From Desulfonema magnum (GTDB lineage Bacteria > Desulfobacterota > Desulfobacteria > Desulfobacterales > 4be13): a stretch of DNA of 64,000 nt. The notes beneath the pieces were generated by a model that worked only from the letters and a program-made list of their open reading frames with translations, searched no databases and was not told where the DNA came from. The stretch covers positions 7,549,001-7,613,000 of the forward strand of contig NZ_CP061800.1 in assembly GCF_017377395.1 (NCBI RefSeq). Direction: 5' to 3'. Position 1 is the stretch's first letter; each line of letters opens with the position of its first letter. Positions 35,589 to 44,450 of the stretch are shown here, piece by piece. Position numbers and translations under genes: made by a program.

Positions 35589-36527
35589 ATGCAGAATGAA
35601 TTAAATGGAATTTTTGTTATTGACAAGCCTGTCAATGTAACTTCCGCCCAGGTCGTCGCTCGTGTAAAAAAACTGCTTGGCGTCAGAAAAGCGGGCCATA
35701 CAGGTACGCTTGACCCGTTTGCAACAGGGGTCATGTTATGCTGTGTCAATCAGGCCACAAAACTTGCCAGATTTTTTCTGCATGGCGATAAAACATATGA
35801 AGCTGTTCTTCATCTGGGAATTGAAACAGATACTCAGGATCTGACCGGAACGATTATTTCAAGGCATGATGAGATAAATATTTCTGAAGAGACCATAACA
35901 TCTGTATTCAGGCAGTTTGAAGGAAAAACTGAGCAGGTCCCCCCGGTTTATTCGGCCTTAAAACATAAAGGCGTCCCTCTTTATAAGCTTGCCAGAAAAG
36001 GCAAACCTGTCCAAAAACCGGCCAGGCAGGTTTTTATTTCATCCATTAACATACTTGATATCAGTCTTCCGGAAATACGTTTTGACGTATCCTGCTCCGG
36101 AGGAACTTATATCAGAACACTGGCTTCGGATATCGGAGCATCCCTGGGATGCGGAGGCCACCTTAAAGAACTCAGACGGACTAAAAGCACCGGCTTTACT
36201 ATAAATGAAGCCGTATCCCTGTCAGAACTGGCACAACTCATTTCCCCCGAGGGGGAATTCAGCAGGGTCTCAGATCGGATGGTCCCCATGTCAGACGCTT
36301 TGCGGGACATGCCTGCTTATGTTGCTGATAATGTTTTGACTAAAAAAATAATGTATGGTAACGTCATAACAAAAAAGGATGTTATGCTTGCAGAAACAGA
36401 TAATACACAGAATTTTGTTAAAATTGTTGATACAGATAACAACCTTCTGGCCATATTAAGTGATAATAAAGGAAGTCATCGTTATAAATATTGTTGTGTT
36501 TTTCATTCGTCACAGACTGACAAATAA
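35589..36527 (+). CDS. truB: tRNA pseudouridine(55) synthase TruB
   Basis: A 312-residue enzyme that makes pseudouridine 55 in the T loop of tRNA. The catalytic Asp is in GHTGTLDPFATGVM near residue 42; KTYEAVLHLGIETDTQD, VPPVYSALKHKGVPLYKLAR and CSGGTYIRTLASDIG are typical. The C-terminal 70 residues form a PUA-like end. Fifth ribosome-related gene after infB, followed 28 bp later by rpsO. Confidence 0.96.
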   Translation: MQNELNGIFVIDKPVNVTSAQVVARVKKLLGVRKAGHTGTLDPFATGVMLCCVNQATKLARFFLHGDKTYEAVLHLGIETDTQDLTGTIISRHDEINISEETITSVFRQFEGKTEQVPPVYSALKHKGVPLYKLARKGKPVQKPARQVFISSINILDISLPEIRFDVSCSGGTYIRTLASDIGASLGCGGHLKELRRTKSTGFTINEAVSLSELAQLISPEGEFSRVSDRMVPMSDALRDMPAYVADNVLTKKIMYGNVITKKDVMLAETDNTQNFVKIVDTDNNLLAILSDNKGSHRYKYCCVFHSSQTDK

Positions 36528-36555
36528 CGAATGACAGATAAGGAGGCAAAAAAAA

Positions 36556-36825
36556 GTGGTTTTCACAACAGAAGAAAAAAAAGTACTGATTGATCGTTTT
36601 AAACTGCATGAAGATGATACAGGCTCACCTGAGGTTCAGATCGGGCTTCTGACCCATCGCATTACTTATCTTACAGAACATTTAAAGGTTCATAAAAAGG
36701 ATCATCACTCCAGGAGAGGGTTGCTGATGCTGGTCGGAAGACGTCGCAGACTTTTAAATTATGTAAAAAACAAAGATGTGAAACGATACAGAACGATCAT
36801 TCAGGCTCTGGGACTGAGACGATAG
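36556..36825 (+). CDS. rpsO: 30S ribosomal protein S15
   Basis: An 89-residue S15 that binds 16S rRNA and the central domain. Blocks: DTGSPEVQIGLLTHRI, HKKDHHSRRGLLMLVGRRR and LLNYVKNKDVKRY. It starts at GTG 36556 behind AAGGAGG. The truB-rpsO-pnp order is the common one. Confidence 0.97.
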   Translation: MVFTTEEKKVLIDRFKLHEDDTGSPEVQIGLLTHRITYLTEHLKVHKKDHHSRRGLLMLVGRRRRLLNYVKNKDVKRYRTIIQALGLRR

Positions 36826-36828
36826 TGA

Positions 36829-36926
36829 ATCAGTGATCAGTAAACTGTGCAGTTACCAGTCATCAGCTAATAATTGATAATTGATAATTGATCGCTGTTG
36901 ACTGATAACTGATAACTGATAACTGT
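36829..36926. repeat. Mirrored heptamer repeat (CTGATAA type)
   Basis: Contains ATTGATAATTGATAATTGAT and CTGATAACTGATAACTGATA units plus degenerate inverted units (ACCAGTCATCAG), in the rpsO-pnp gap, where pnp leaders often carry regulatory hairpins. Confidence 0.8.
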
Positions 36927-36941
36927 TTTCAGGAGATAAAC

Positions 36942-39029
36942 ATGGAAATTTTGTTTAAAGCAGAAATTGGGGGAAAGTCCCTGAGTATTCAGACCGGCAA
37001 AGTTGCCAAGCAGGCCTCCGGGTCTGTGGTCGTTCAATATGGAGAGACCATTGTACTTGTCACAGTGGTTGCTGCCAATGAACCGAGAGTCGGTACGGAT
37101 TTTCTGCCGCTTTCAGTGGAATATCAGGAAAAAATCTATGCGGCAGGCCGTATTCCGGGAAATTATTTCAGGCGGGAAGTCGGAAGACCCAGTGAAAAAG
37201 AGACGTTGACAGCCCGGCTGATTGACCGTCCCATACGCCCCCTTTTTCCCAAGGATTTTTTTTATGAGACCCAGGTGATTGCAACAGTACTGTCCATGGA
37301 TCACGAAAATGATCCGGATACGCTCGCCATGACAGGGGCATCCGCGGCCCTTGAGATATCAGACATACCATTTGAGGGTCCCATTGCATGTGTCCGCGTG
37401 GGGCGCATAGACGGGGAGTTTATTATCAATCCTCCCATAGCGGACTGGGAAAAATGTGATATCAACATCATTATCGCCGGCTCAAAAACTGGCGTGGTCA
37501 TGGTGGAGGGCGGCGGTAATATTGTCAGCGAAGCAGATATGCTTGAAGCCATCTTTTTTGGCCATTCGGCAATGCAGCCGCTTATAGATTTACAAGTGAA
37601 ACTGAAAGAGGCAGCCGGGGCTCCGAAGCGACCCTTTGTTCCACCTGAAAAGGACCTGGAACTGGCTCAGAAAATCGAAGCTTTCGCGATGCCGAAACTA
37701 TGTGAAGCCATTGTGATACCTGAAAAGGTAAAACGCGGCAAAGCGCTCAGAGCCATCAAAACAGAGATATTTGAGGAACTCGGAGAAGATTATGCGGATC
37801 GCAAAGGTGAAGTTTATGAAGTGTTTAATGATCTTCATAAAAAAGTCTCCAGAGAGCTTATACTGAAACAGGGACGCCGTATTGACAACAGAAAATTTGA
37901 TGAAATACGGCCCATCACCTGTGAAGTCGGCATTCTTCCGAGACCTCACGGCAGTGCGCTTTTTACCCGGGGAGAAACCCAGGCCCTTGGTATTCTGACC
38001 ATCGGATCCGGTATGGATGAACAGCGGGTGGAAACATTAAGCGGAGAGGAATTCAGACCTTTTATGCTTCATTATAATTTCCCGCCGTTTTCAGTGGGAG
38101 AGGTCAAACGCATCGGAGGACCCAGCCGCAGAGATATCGGTCATGGCGGGCTTTCCACACGGGCCATCGAACCCATTCTGCCGCCAAAAGAAGAATTTGA
38201 TTATACCATTCGTCTGGTTTCGGAGATACTTGAATCCAACGGATCTTCCTCCATGGCAACAGTCTGCGCCGGAAGTCTGTCCCTGATGGACGGAGGGGTT
38301 CCCATCAAGGCACCGGTCGCGGGCATTGCAATGGGGCTGATGAAGGATGAGGACAAGGTGGTTATCCTTTCTGATATCATGGGGGATGAAGACCACACCG
38401 GGGACATGGATTTTAAGGTGGCCGGTACAAATGAGGGCATAACTTCGCTTCAGATGGATATTAAAATTCATGAGCTTTCACAGGACATCATGAAAAAGGC
38501 CCTTGAACAGGCCCGTACAGGCCGGCTGTTTATCCTTGAAAAAATGCTGAAAACGCTGGAGCAGCCGCGGGAGGAAATTTCACCTTATGCCCCGAAAGTG
38601 ATCAGTATTAAGATTAACCCTGAAAAAATTCGGGATATTATCGGACCTGGCGGAAAAATTATCCGTGCGATTCAGGCTGAAACAAATACTCGGATTGAGA
38701 TTGATGATTCAGGGATCGTTAAAATTTCTTCTAATTCACAAGAGGAATCCGACGCGGCTTTAAACCGGATCAGTGAAATTACAATAGAACCGGAAGTCGG
38801 ACAGATTTATGACGGGACAGTTGTAAAAATAACAGATTTCGGTGCGTTTGTCCAAATTTTACCCGGAACAGACGGTCTGTTACATATCTCAGAGCTTTCA
38901 AAACGCCGTGTAAAAAAGGTTACGGATGTTGTGAAAGAAGGAGAGACGATTCAGGTCAAAGTTCTTGAAATCAGGAAAGACGGAAAAATCAGCCTGAGCC
39001 ATAAAGCACTTTTAGAAGAAAAAAATTAA
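36942..39029 (+). CDS. pnp: Polyribonucleotide nucleotidyltransferase (PNPase)
   Basis: A 695-residue phosphorolytic 3'-5' exoribonuclease and degradosome partner. Two RNase PH domains: GRIPGNYFRREVGRPSEKE near 67 and GDMDFKVAGTNEGITSLQMD near 487 (phosphate and active site), a linker helical domain, then KH (IIGPGGKIIRAIQAET near 563) and S1 (YDGTVVKITDFGAFVQILPG near 623). AGGAGA precedes ATG 36942. Last gene of the operon. Confidence 0.97.
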   Translation: MEILFKAEIGGKSLSIQTGKVAKQASGSVVVQYGETIVLVTVVAANEPRVGTDFLPLSVEYQEKIYAAGRIPGNYFRREVGRPSEKETLTARLIDRPIRPLFPKDFFYETQVIATVLSMDHENDPDTLAMTGASAALEISDIPFEGPIACVRVGRIDGEFIINPPIADWEKCDINIIIAGSKTGVVMVEGGGNIVSEADMLEAIFFGHSAMQPLIDLQVKLKEAAGAPKRPFVPPEKDLELAQKIEAFAMPKLCEAIVIPEKVKRGKALRAIKTEIFEELGEDYADRKGEVYEVFNDLHKKVSRELILKQGRRIDNRKFDEIRPITCEVGILPRPHGSALFTRGETQALGILTIGSGMDEQRVETLSGEEFRPFMLHYNFPPFSVGEVKRIGGPSRRDIGHGGLSTRAIEPILPPKEEFDYTIRLVSEILESNGSSSMATVCAGSLSLMDGGVPIKAPVAGIAMGLMKDEDKVVILSDIMGDEDHTGDMDFKVAGTNEGITSLQMDIKIHELSQDIMKKALEQARTGRLFILEKMLKTLEQPREEISPYAPKVISIKINPEKIRDIIGPGGKIIRAIQAETNTRIEIDDSGIVKISSNSQEESDAALNRISEITIEPEVGQIYDGTVVKITDFGAFVQILPGTDGLLHISELSKRRVKKVTDVVKEGETIQVKVLEIRKDGKISLSHKALLEEKN

Positions 39030-39331
39030 GCGCCTCTGCCTTTCGCTGGTTTAGCAAAACTTTTCTATGAATATGCTATGAAAAGAGAAATTGTTCTTAA
39101 AGGCAGAGCAATTTCTCTGGAACCCGCCATATTATTAATCAAACCAAATTTCCTTCATCTCTGATCTACTTCGTTATACATATCGGAGTGTCGCGAATAC
39201 GCTTAAAACTGACTGCCTTCCGCACCGCCGGATGGCGTCAGCTTTTCCATTTTCCTACTTTACGAGCATGGCCCGCATCATATCGCCTGCATTTTCAGCA
39301 TAATCTGCTATGGCACTGATGGTTTCCGGAT

Positions 39332-39420
39332 AATTCGGGGGACACAATACTTATTTATTCGGTCTCAGTTTTCTGTCGGGCTTTTCTTTGTCAGGAAATA
39401 AGTATTGTGTCCCCTGAATT
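39332..39420. repeat. GGGGACACAATAC palindromic element, copy 1
   Basis: Inverted ends AATTCGGGGGACACAATAC / GTATTGTGTCCCCTGAATT around a 40-bp centre. Other copies are at 50042-50120 and 52519-52606. Confidence 0.8.
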
Positions 39421-39434
39421 ACAGGGATTCCCCC

Positions 39435-39512
39435 GATCACCCGCGGGGTAACATTATCGAATTTCACGAGACTTGCGCCCGATTCCAACGATCCGGATTT
39501 ATCTTGGCACGA
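39435..39512. repeat. 78-bp dispersed repeat linked to the intron sites
   Basis: Starts GATCACCCGCGGGGTAACAT and ends ATCCGGATTTATCTTGGCAC. About 80 percent similar to 47548-47624; the last 28 bp also occur at 41411-41438, where the group II intron relic begins. Confidence 0.7.
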
Positions 39513-39548
39513 CAAACGACGGGTTATTTTTTTTATATTTTGTTTATA

Positions 39549-39956
39549 TCATGTGACAAATTTTTCAATGAATGTCTTCCCCCTGACCACTCTGACTTTC
39601 GGAAATCTGACATCCTTCAATATATTGTAATGCTTGTCATTTGTAATCAGAAAGTCCGCACTGCCGCAAACCGCACAATCAACAAATTTCTGATCATCCT
39701 CGTCGGCAAAGGGAAGCTGAAAACTGAAAGTCGGACTGACGAAGACCACATTTTCGGAAGTCAGGACAAAGAGCCAGAACTGCTCCAGCAGTTCTTTCGG
39801 AAACACTCTCTGCAAAATCTCCTCATATTCAAACAGAACAGGAGTTGAGACCAGCAGCTTGCACTTTCCCGAATATATGCCCCTGAGAATCGGATGATAG
39901 TAACTTTTGGGACTCAGGCCGGAGAAAAATATGTTTGTGTCAACGACCAGTCTCAC
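39549..39956 (-). CDS. PIN-domain toxin of a type II toxin-antitoxin pair
   Basis: A 135-residue PIN protein of the group annotated as putative toxin-antitoxin system toxin component. Catalytic acidic residues: Asp in RLVVDTNIFFSGL, Glu in VLFEYEEIL, the DEDD stretch in FADEDDQKFVDCAV and Asp in ADFLITNDKHY. Probably an endoribonuclease. It overlaps the upstream antitoxin gene by 4 bases (ATGA). Confidence 0.88.
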   Translation of the reverse strand: MRLVVDTNIFFSGLSPKSYYHPILRGIYSGKCKLLVSTPVLFEYEEILQRVFPKELLEQFWLFVLTSENVVFVSPTFSFQLPFADEDDQKFVDCAVCGSADFLITNDKHYNILKDVRFPKVRVVRGKTFIEKFVT

Positions 39957-40210
39957 TTTTTCCTCTTTTTCTCCCTGTGTCTTTCGACAATCTCAAAAAA
40001 ATCGTCTTCGCTCCATCTGTTTTTTTCAAAAGTTTCGGCAATTCCTTCCGACAGACTTTCAAAAGCAGCCTGATTTATCAGTTTTTTTATGTTGATCTGA
40101 TATGTTCTTGTTTTTAATTCGTGAATCATCCGAATGGTGTTTATTTCATCTTCATCAAAACCGATTTTTCCGAGTTTGCTGCAAATCTCGGGTGTGATTG
40201 TCTGAAGCAT
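39953..40210 (-). CDS. Putative antitoxin paired with the PIN toxin
   Basis: An 85-residue mostly helical charged protein ending in REKKRKK. I do not recognise a named family, but position, size and the 4-base overlap with the PIN gene mark it as the antitoxin. AAGGA lies 8 bases before ATG 40210. Confidence 0.7.
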   Translation of the reverse strand: MLQTITPEICSKLGKIGFDEDEINTIRMIHELKTRTYQINIKKLINQAAFESLSEGIAETFEKNRWSEDDFFEIVERHREKKRKK

Positions 40211-40423
40211 CTGTTTTTCCTTTTCTTAAAAACCGTGATATCTGATAAAAACTATAACGAGCCAGATAAGCGACGGTGGGGGATTCGCTGATACAGCCAA
40301 CTGAACTTTTACAGGTGTTGCTTTCATGTTAGCCCCATAACCTTGTTCGATTTATAGTGTTTGTCTCTGATAATCTGAAATAATGGATTCAGATGACAGA
40401 CACTAATTGATTACAGAAATGTC

Positions 40424-40660
40424 TTATTCCTCCTCATCTTTTGCTTCACCCACCAGATAACCTATTGTTCCTGCAAGTGCTGTTCCAACAGCCACACCGG
40501 GCGGGCCTGCAAAAGAACCTAACAAGCCACCGATAAGACCGCCAACTCCACTGCCGACCGTAGCATTTTTATGACCACGTTTGTCAGCTTCATCAATAAC
40601 CTTGTCTGCGAACTCTCTGATAACGCTGTCATTTCTTTCTTTTACCTCTTTAGACGCCAT
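40424..40660 (-). CDS. Small glycine-zipper protein
   Basis: A 78-residue protein. A charged N-terminal helix (about 1-32) is followed by a Gly/Ala-rich hydrophobic stretch GSGVGGLIGGLLGSFAGPPG, then VAVGTALAGTIGYLVG and an acidic end. This is a glycine-zipper pattern seen in small membrane-active or membrane-associated proteins; whether it is a toxin, bacteriocin-like or structural cannot be told. AAGGGGAG precedes ATG 40660. Confidence 0.75.
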   Translation of the reverse strand: MASKEVKERNDSVIREFADKVIDEADKRGHKNATVGSGVGGLIGGLLGSFAGPPGVAVGTALAGTIGYLVGEAKDEEE

Positions 40661-40689
40661 GCTCTCCCCTTTGATTTAGTTAAAGAATA

Positions 40690-41411
40690 ATCGGGGTAGG
40701 ACAACTGCCCCCTCACAGCCCCCTGCGTGCGGAATTACCGCACAAAGTTCCTCAGAGTTACTCGCTTCGATACTCCGCTCAAAAATTACGGTTATTGCTA
40801 TTCTCCGCAGTGAGGTTTGCTCCGCTTATCCGGATCAGCATTGTCCGGGCGTAGTTTCCTTTGCGGACTGCGCAACTCTGCTCACCCCTTCCCCATCAGA
40901 TCAGCCTTACCGTATCAGAGTATTATGAGTGAGTATGACTCCCCGGAAGTCATCGGCGATCCTCCTTCTTCTCATCGGGTACGCTTACCTGCTGCCTTTC
41001 TCCATATCAGAGAAAGTCAGGGGTTGTCACCTTTTTCCGGCAGGAACTTTGAGGGTCTCCCAAGTTCCTGTGTACTTCTCTTCATACATGCCACGCCCTG
41101 CGGACACCGGCAGCCCATCCGGAATCTCGCCCGATCAAAGCTAAAGCAAGCTTTGCAGTGCTTCTAACGATTCCTTTGTGTTGGCTTCCGTTGCGTTAAG
41201 AACGCCGCCGTCTGCATTTTTAGTCTTGACGATGTGTTAACATGCTTCAGGGGAGCGACGTTCCTCCCCCTGTGGCCTGTAACGCTTCATACGGGTCGTT
41301 CGACGGTATGCCCGTCCTGACCGCACGCGACACTCGGTACGGGCGGCTGGCCGGACCTTATCCGGCAGAGACTTTCACCCCGTAAGAAGCACCAAGCTTC
41401 GCTTGGCGCGC
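40690..41411 (-). mobile_element. ORF-less group II intron relic
   Basis: Read on the minus strand, the left end closes with CCTACCCCGAT, the usual group II 3' end. Just before it is a domain V-like hairpin (CTTTG / CAGGG lower stem, CG bulge, TGCGG / CCGCA upper stem). The right end starts GCGCGCC, followed by GGGGTGAAAGTCTCTGCCGG, typical of domain I. Total length is about 720 bp, with no reverse transcriptase in between, so the ORF is missing or deleted. It is too short for a full domain I-IV set, so it is probably a deletion derivative. Confidence 0.6.
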
Positions 41412-41551
41412 AACGATCCGGATTTATCTTGGCACGATCAGCCCCGGGCTATGCGAGTGGCTGCTTACCAAACTTCTTTTCTTTACAGTAATCCTGTTTC
41501 GATTTCCGGATGTAATCGTTCATCAGAAGTATTTCTCACTAAAATTAGGAA

Positions 41552-43543
41552 TTAATGTTCTTCCTGAAATATCTTATTTAAAAGTTGAGTGAGTTGAGAT
41601 TTTGTGTACGGTTTTGCTATAACTCCGCAAAAGCCGTATTCATTATAATTAGCCATGATCGGATCATTTGAATAACCACTTGAGACAATCGCCTTAACTT
41701 TTGGATCGATCTTCAATAACTCCAAAATGGTTTCTGCTCCTCCCATTCCTCCGGGAACTGTAAGATCAAGGATTATTAAATCATATGGGTGTTGGGATTG
41801 ATATGCTTTTTGGTACATTTCAACAGCCTGAACGCCATCTGTTGAAAATGCCGTCTCATAGCCCATCTGATTTAATAATCTGCCAAGCATTTCTAAGATA
41901 GGTTCTTGATCGTCCATGATCAGAATCTTGCCTTGCCCATGATGTGAATGGTCTTTATTTTCTTTAATTTCTTTGTAAATATCAGATGAGGCAGGCAGAT
42001 AAATATGAAAAGCTGTTCCCTTATCAAGCTCTGAGTAAACGGTGATGTGACCACCATGTTTTTTAATTATTGAGTAGGATGTGGCAAGTCCGAGTCCGCT
42101 CCCTTTTTGTTTTGTTGAAAAAAACGGTTCAAAGATTTTTTTAAGATGTTTTTCTGAAATGCCGATACCTTGGTCTTCAACAGTGACTTTGATGAATCTG
42201 TCAGCTTGTTGAGTCAGGTTATTGTCAGCTTCAATCTCCGTATTTTCTGTCCGAATTTTAATTCTGCCACCATCAGGCATTGCTTGAGATGCATTTATTA
42301 TCAAATTGCTGATGACTTGATTGATTTGTCCGCTGTCAATTTCAACAGCCCATAAATCATTTGCTAAACTGAATTCACATTTTGATTTAGCCCCCCGGGT
42401 AACGAACTTAGCAGATTCTATAATAAGATGATTAAGGTTTGCCGTTCTTTTTATCGGCTCACCGCCTTTGGCAAAAGTAAGAAGTTGCTGAGTCAGGTTT
42501 TGAGCTTGTTTTGTTCCCTCTTGTACATCTTCTAATGCTTCGAATAGCTCTTTACTATAATTTAATTGCGATAAAGCAAAAGAAACATTTCCTGAGATAA
42601 CTCCAAGCAAATTATTAAAATCATGAGCAATGCCGCCTGCAAGTACTCCTATGGCTTCCATTTTTTGGTTTTGCCTAAGTTGCTCTTCCATTTTTTTACG
42701 ATAATCTATATCTTCAATAACCCCGATGAAATATTGCGGTTCCCCGGTATTACCCCGAACTAATGAAACAGTTAAATTAACCCAAACAATAGAATTATCC
42801 TTACGTATGAAACGTTTTTCCATTGAATAAGTCTGAATTTCATTATTTACTACCTGCTTAACATATTCTAAGTCAGCTTCAAGGTCATCAGGATGGGTAA
42901 TATCCTGCCATGTCAATAAAAATATTTCATTCTTAGAATAACCGACAATATCAGAAAATCGTTTGTTAAGCCTTACAAATTTTCCACTTGGATTCGTATG
43001 ACATATTCCAACCGCAGCTTGTTCAAATGTGCTTCTGAATCGCAGTTCACTTTCACGCAGCGCTTTTTCCGAATGTTTACGTTTAGTAATATCAATGAAT
43101 GTCAACGCAAACAGATCGTCTTCTATCGGAAATGCACCGACTTGCAGAGTTCGATCATAAATTGTAAAGTGTTGTTCATATTCATAAGGTTTTCCTGTGG
43201 CTACAACCTGTCCGTATATCTTTATAATATTGGCAATATCTTCTATTGCTGCTACTTCTAAAGCACGTTTACCTACAAGCGTTTCGGGATTGAAACCGGT
43301 ATGCCGCCTGGTGGCAGCGTTAACCTGAAGATGTTCAAAGTCAATGGCTCTGCCTTTCTCATCCTTAATCAAACGGCAGATAATGATACCGAATGCTGCG
43401 TTTTCGAACAAGTTTCTAAAACGAGCATTGCTGAACCTTAATGATTTTTCCGATTGCTTATGTTCAGTTTTGATTTGTTTCAGAGCCTGTTCTAATTCCT
43501 TAACTCTTTGTTCTAATTCTTTATATGTTGGTTTATTCGTCAT
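41552..43543 (-). CDS. Hybrid sensor histidine kinase (PAS-PAS-HisKA-HATPase-REC)
   Basis: A 663-residue soluble sensor kinase. An N-terminal coiled coil (YKELEQRVKELEQALKQIK) is followed by two PAS domains (about 40-160 and 165-285), the dimerisation box GGIAHDFNNLLGVISG with the phospho-His near 300, an ATPase domain with NLIINASQAMPDG, VEDQGIGI and GSGLGLATS near 400-480, and a receiver domain with the phospho-Asp in LIILDLTVPGG near 588. No membrane segment is seen, so it senses an internal signal. ATG 43543 (MTNKPTYKEL) is preferred to an upstream TTG. No partner regulator is adjacent. It lies between two group II intron units. Confidence 0.92.
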   Translation of the reverse strand: MTNKPTYKELEQRVKELEQALKQIKTEHKQSEKSLRFSNARFRNLFENAAFGIIICRLIKDEKGRAIDFEHLQVNAATRRHTGFNPETLVGKRALEVAAIEDIANIIKIYGQVVATGKPYEYEQHFTIYDRTLQVGAFPIEDDLFALTFIDITKRKHSEKALRESELRFRSTFEQAAVGICHTNPSGKFVRLNKRFSDIVGYSKNEIFLLTWQDITHPDDLEADLEYVKQVVNNEIQTYSMEKRFIRKDNSIVWVNLTVSLVRGNTGEPQYFIGVIEDIDYRKKMEEQLRQNQKMEAIGVLAGGIAHDFNNLLGVISGNVSFALSQLNYSKELFEALEDVQEGTKQAQNLTQQLLTFAKGGEPIKRTANLNHLIIESAKFVTRGAKSKCEFSLANDLWAVEIDSGQINQVISNLIINASQAMPDGGRIKIRTENTEIEADNNLTQQADRFIKVTVEDQGIGISEKHLKKIFEPFFSTKQKGSGLGLATSYSIIKKHGGHITVYSELDKGTAFHIYLPASSDIYKEIKENKDHSHHGQGKILIMDDQEPILEMLGRLLNQMGYETAFSTDGVQAVEMYQKAYQSQHPYDLIILDLTVPGGMGGAETILELLKIDPKVKAIVSSGYSNDPIMANYNEYGFCGVIAKPYTKSQLTQLLNKIFQEEH

Positions 43544-43644
43544 TGATCGAAAGTCCAAAATTTCAACTACCTGAAAATAAAACGGTAGTCCCGCACATGG
43601 GGGGAGGGAGCGTAGCGACCGGAACCCTTTCGCGTCCGAGTTCC

Positions 43645-43712
43645 GGGTAAAGGCATCAGTTACCTGACGCCCTCCCCACAGATCCGGACGTGAAGGTTTC
43701 CCTCATCCGGTT
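43645..43712 (-). ncRNA. Group II intron domains V and VI
   Basis: On the minus strand, CCGGA-TGAGG-GAAA-CCTTCA-CG-TCCGG has the canonical domain V shape (GAAA loop, two-base bulge). It is followed by domain VI with stem GGCGTCAG / CTGATGCC. This is the catalytic core of the intron. Confidence 0.8.
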
Positions 43713-43804
43713 CCTCGGTTCTGACCCTTTTTACCGGGTCGGAAACCAAACAGGCGACACTCCGTCTGGCGCATAACTTTGCTGCCCACAGACTTTTTTT
43801 TTTT

Positions 43805-44450
43805 TCAAATGTCATGGATTATCCTGGGTAACGGCAGAGGGAATCCTGCTTTGATTTTCACAAATTTTTCCCACGTTATTCCGCCCTTATGGCTCCGGCG
43901 ACTCAGCCAGTACCGCCAGGCTTTCACCGCATGTTCATGAACAACAGCCAATGCTCTGTAATTGCTCCGTACTCCGAAATACTGATAGTACCCACGAAGC
44001 TTCTCACATAACGCTCTGTATTGTTCTTTCAAGGGTTTATGGCGATTCCTCCTGCACCAGTCCCACAGCGCTTTCAGGAAGCGGGACAGCCTCTTTCTGG
44101 CTGTTTTCTTCTTTATTATCCAGTATCCTTTAAGGGATTTTCCCCAGTAGAATGTGAATCCGAGAAAGTCGAATGTTCCGGGTCTGTATTTCCCGGCTTT
44201 GTCCGGTTTGCCGAACGGTATCAGTTTTGTCTTTTTCATATTCAGAGAAAGACCGAACCGTTCAAATCGTTTCGGCAGGACTTCCATTACCCTGTATACA
44301 TCTGATTTTGCCTCAAAACCGAGTATAAAATCATCTGCCCATCGGATAATGAAGCACCGCCCTTTCATGCGGGGCTTCACCTCTTTTACAAACCAGTCAT
44401 CCAGGACGTTGTGCAGAAATATATTCGCCAGCAAGGGGGAGATTACACCT
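43805..44450 (-). pseudogene. Group II intron reverse transcriptase/maturase, C-terminal part
   Basis: The downstream 211 residues of the interrupted enzyme. They begin with SPLLANIFLH right after the insertion point and carry the polymerase active site as RWADDFILGF (Trp where YADD is usual), then LGFTFYWG and the maturase domain X (YYQYFGVRSNYRAL). No endonuclease domain follows. Joined to the 46156-46923 part the enzyme would be about 467 residues, a normal length. Confidence 0.88.

Larger units (their letters stand above)
39030..39548. other. Gap after pnp with repeats only
   Basis: Directly after pnp, GCCTCTGCCTTT and AAAGGCAGAGC form a distant inverted pair (39033-39108). A GGGGACACAATAC palindrome follows at 39332-39420, then one copy of a repeat shared with the two group II intron sites at 39435-39512. 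No gene is supported. Confidence 0.65.

Noticed and set aside
39435..39512. Integron attC-like site
   Set aside because: I looked for paired core sites at both ends of the 78-bp repeat; the ends do not form a convincing complementary pair and no integrase is seen.
40817..41167. Plus-strand frame of 116 codons
   Set aside because: Lies within the ORF-less intron relic in the opposite orientation; no ribosome site or family.
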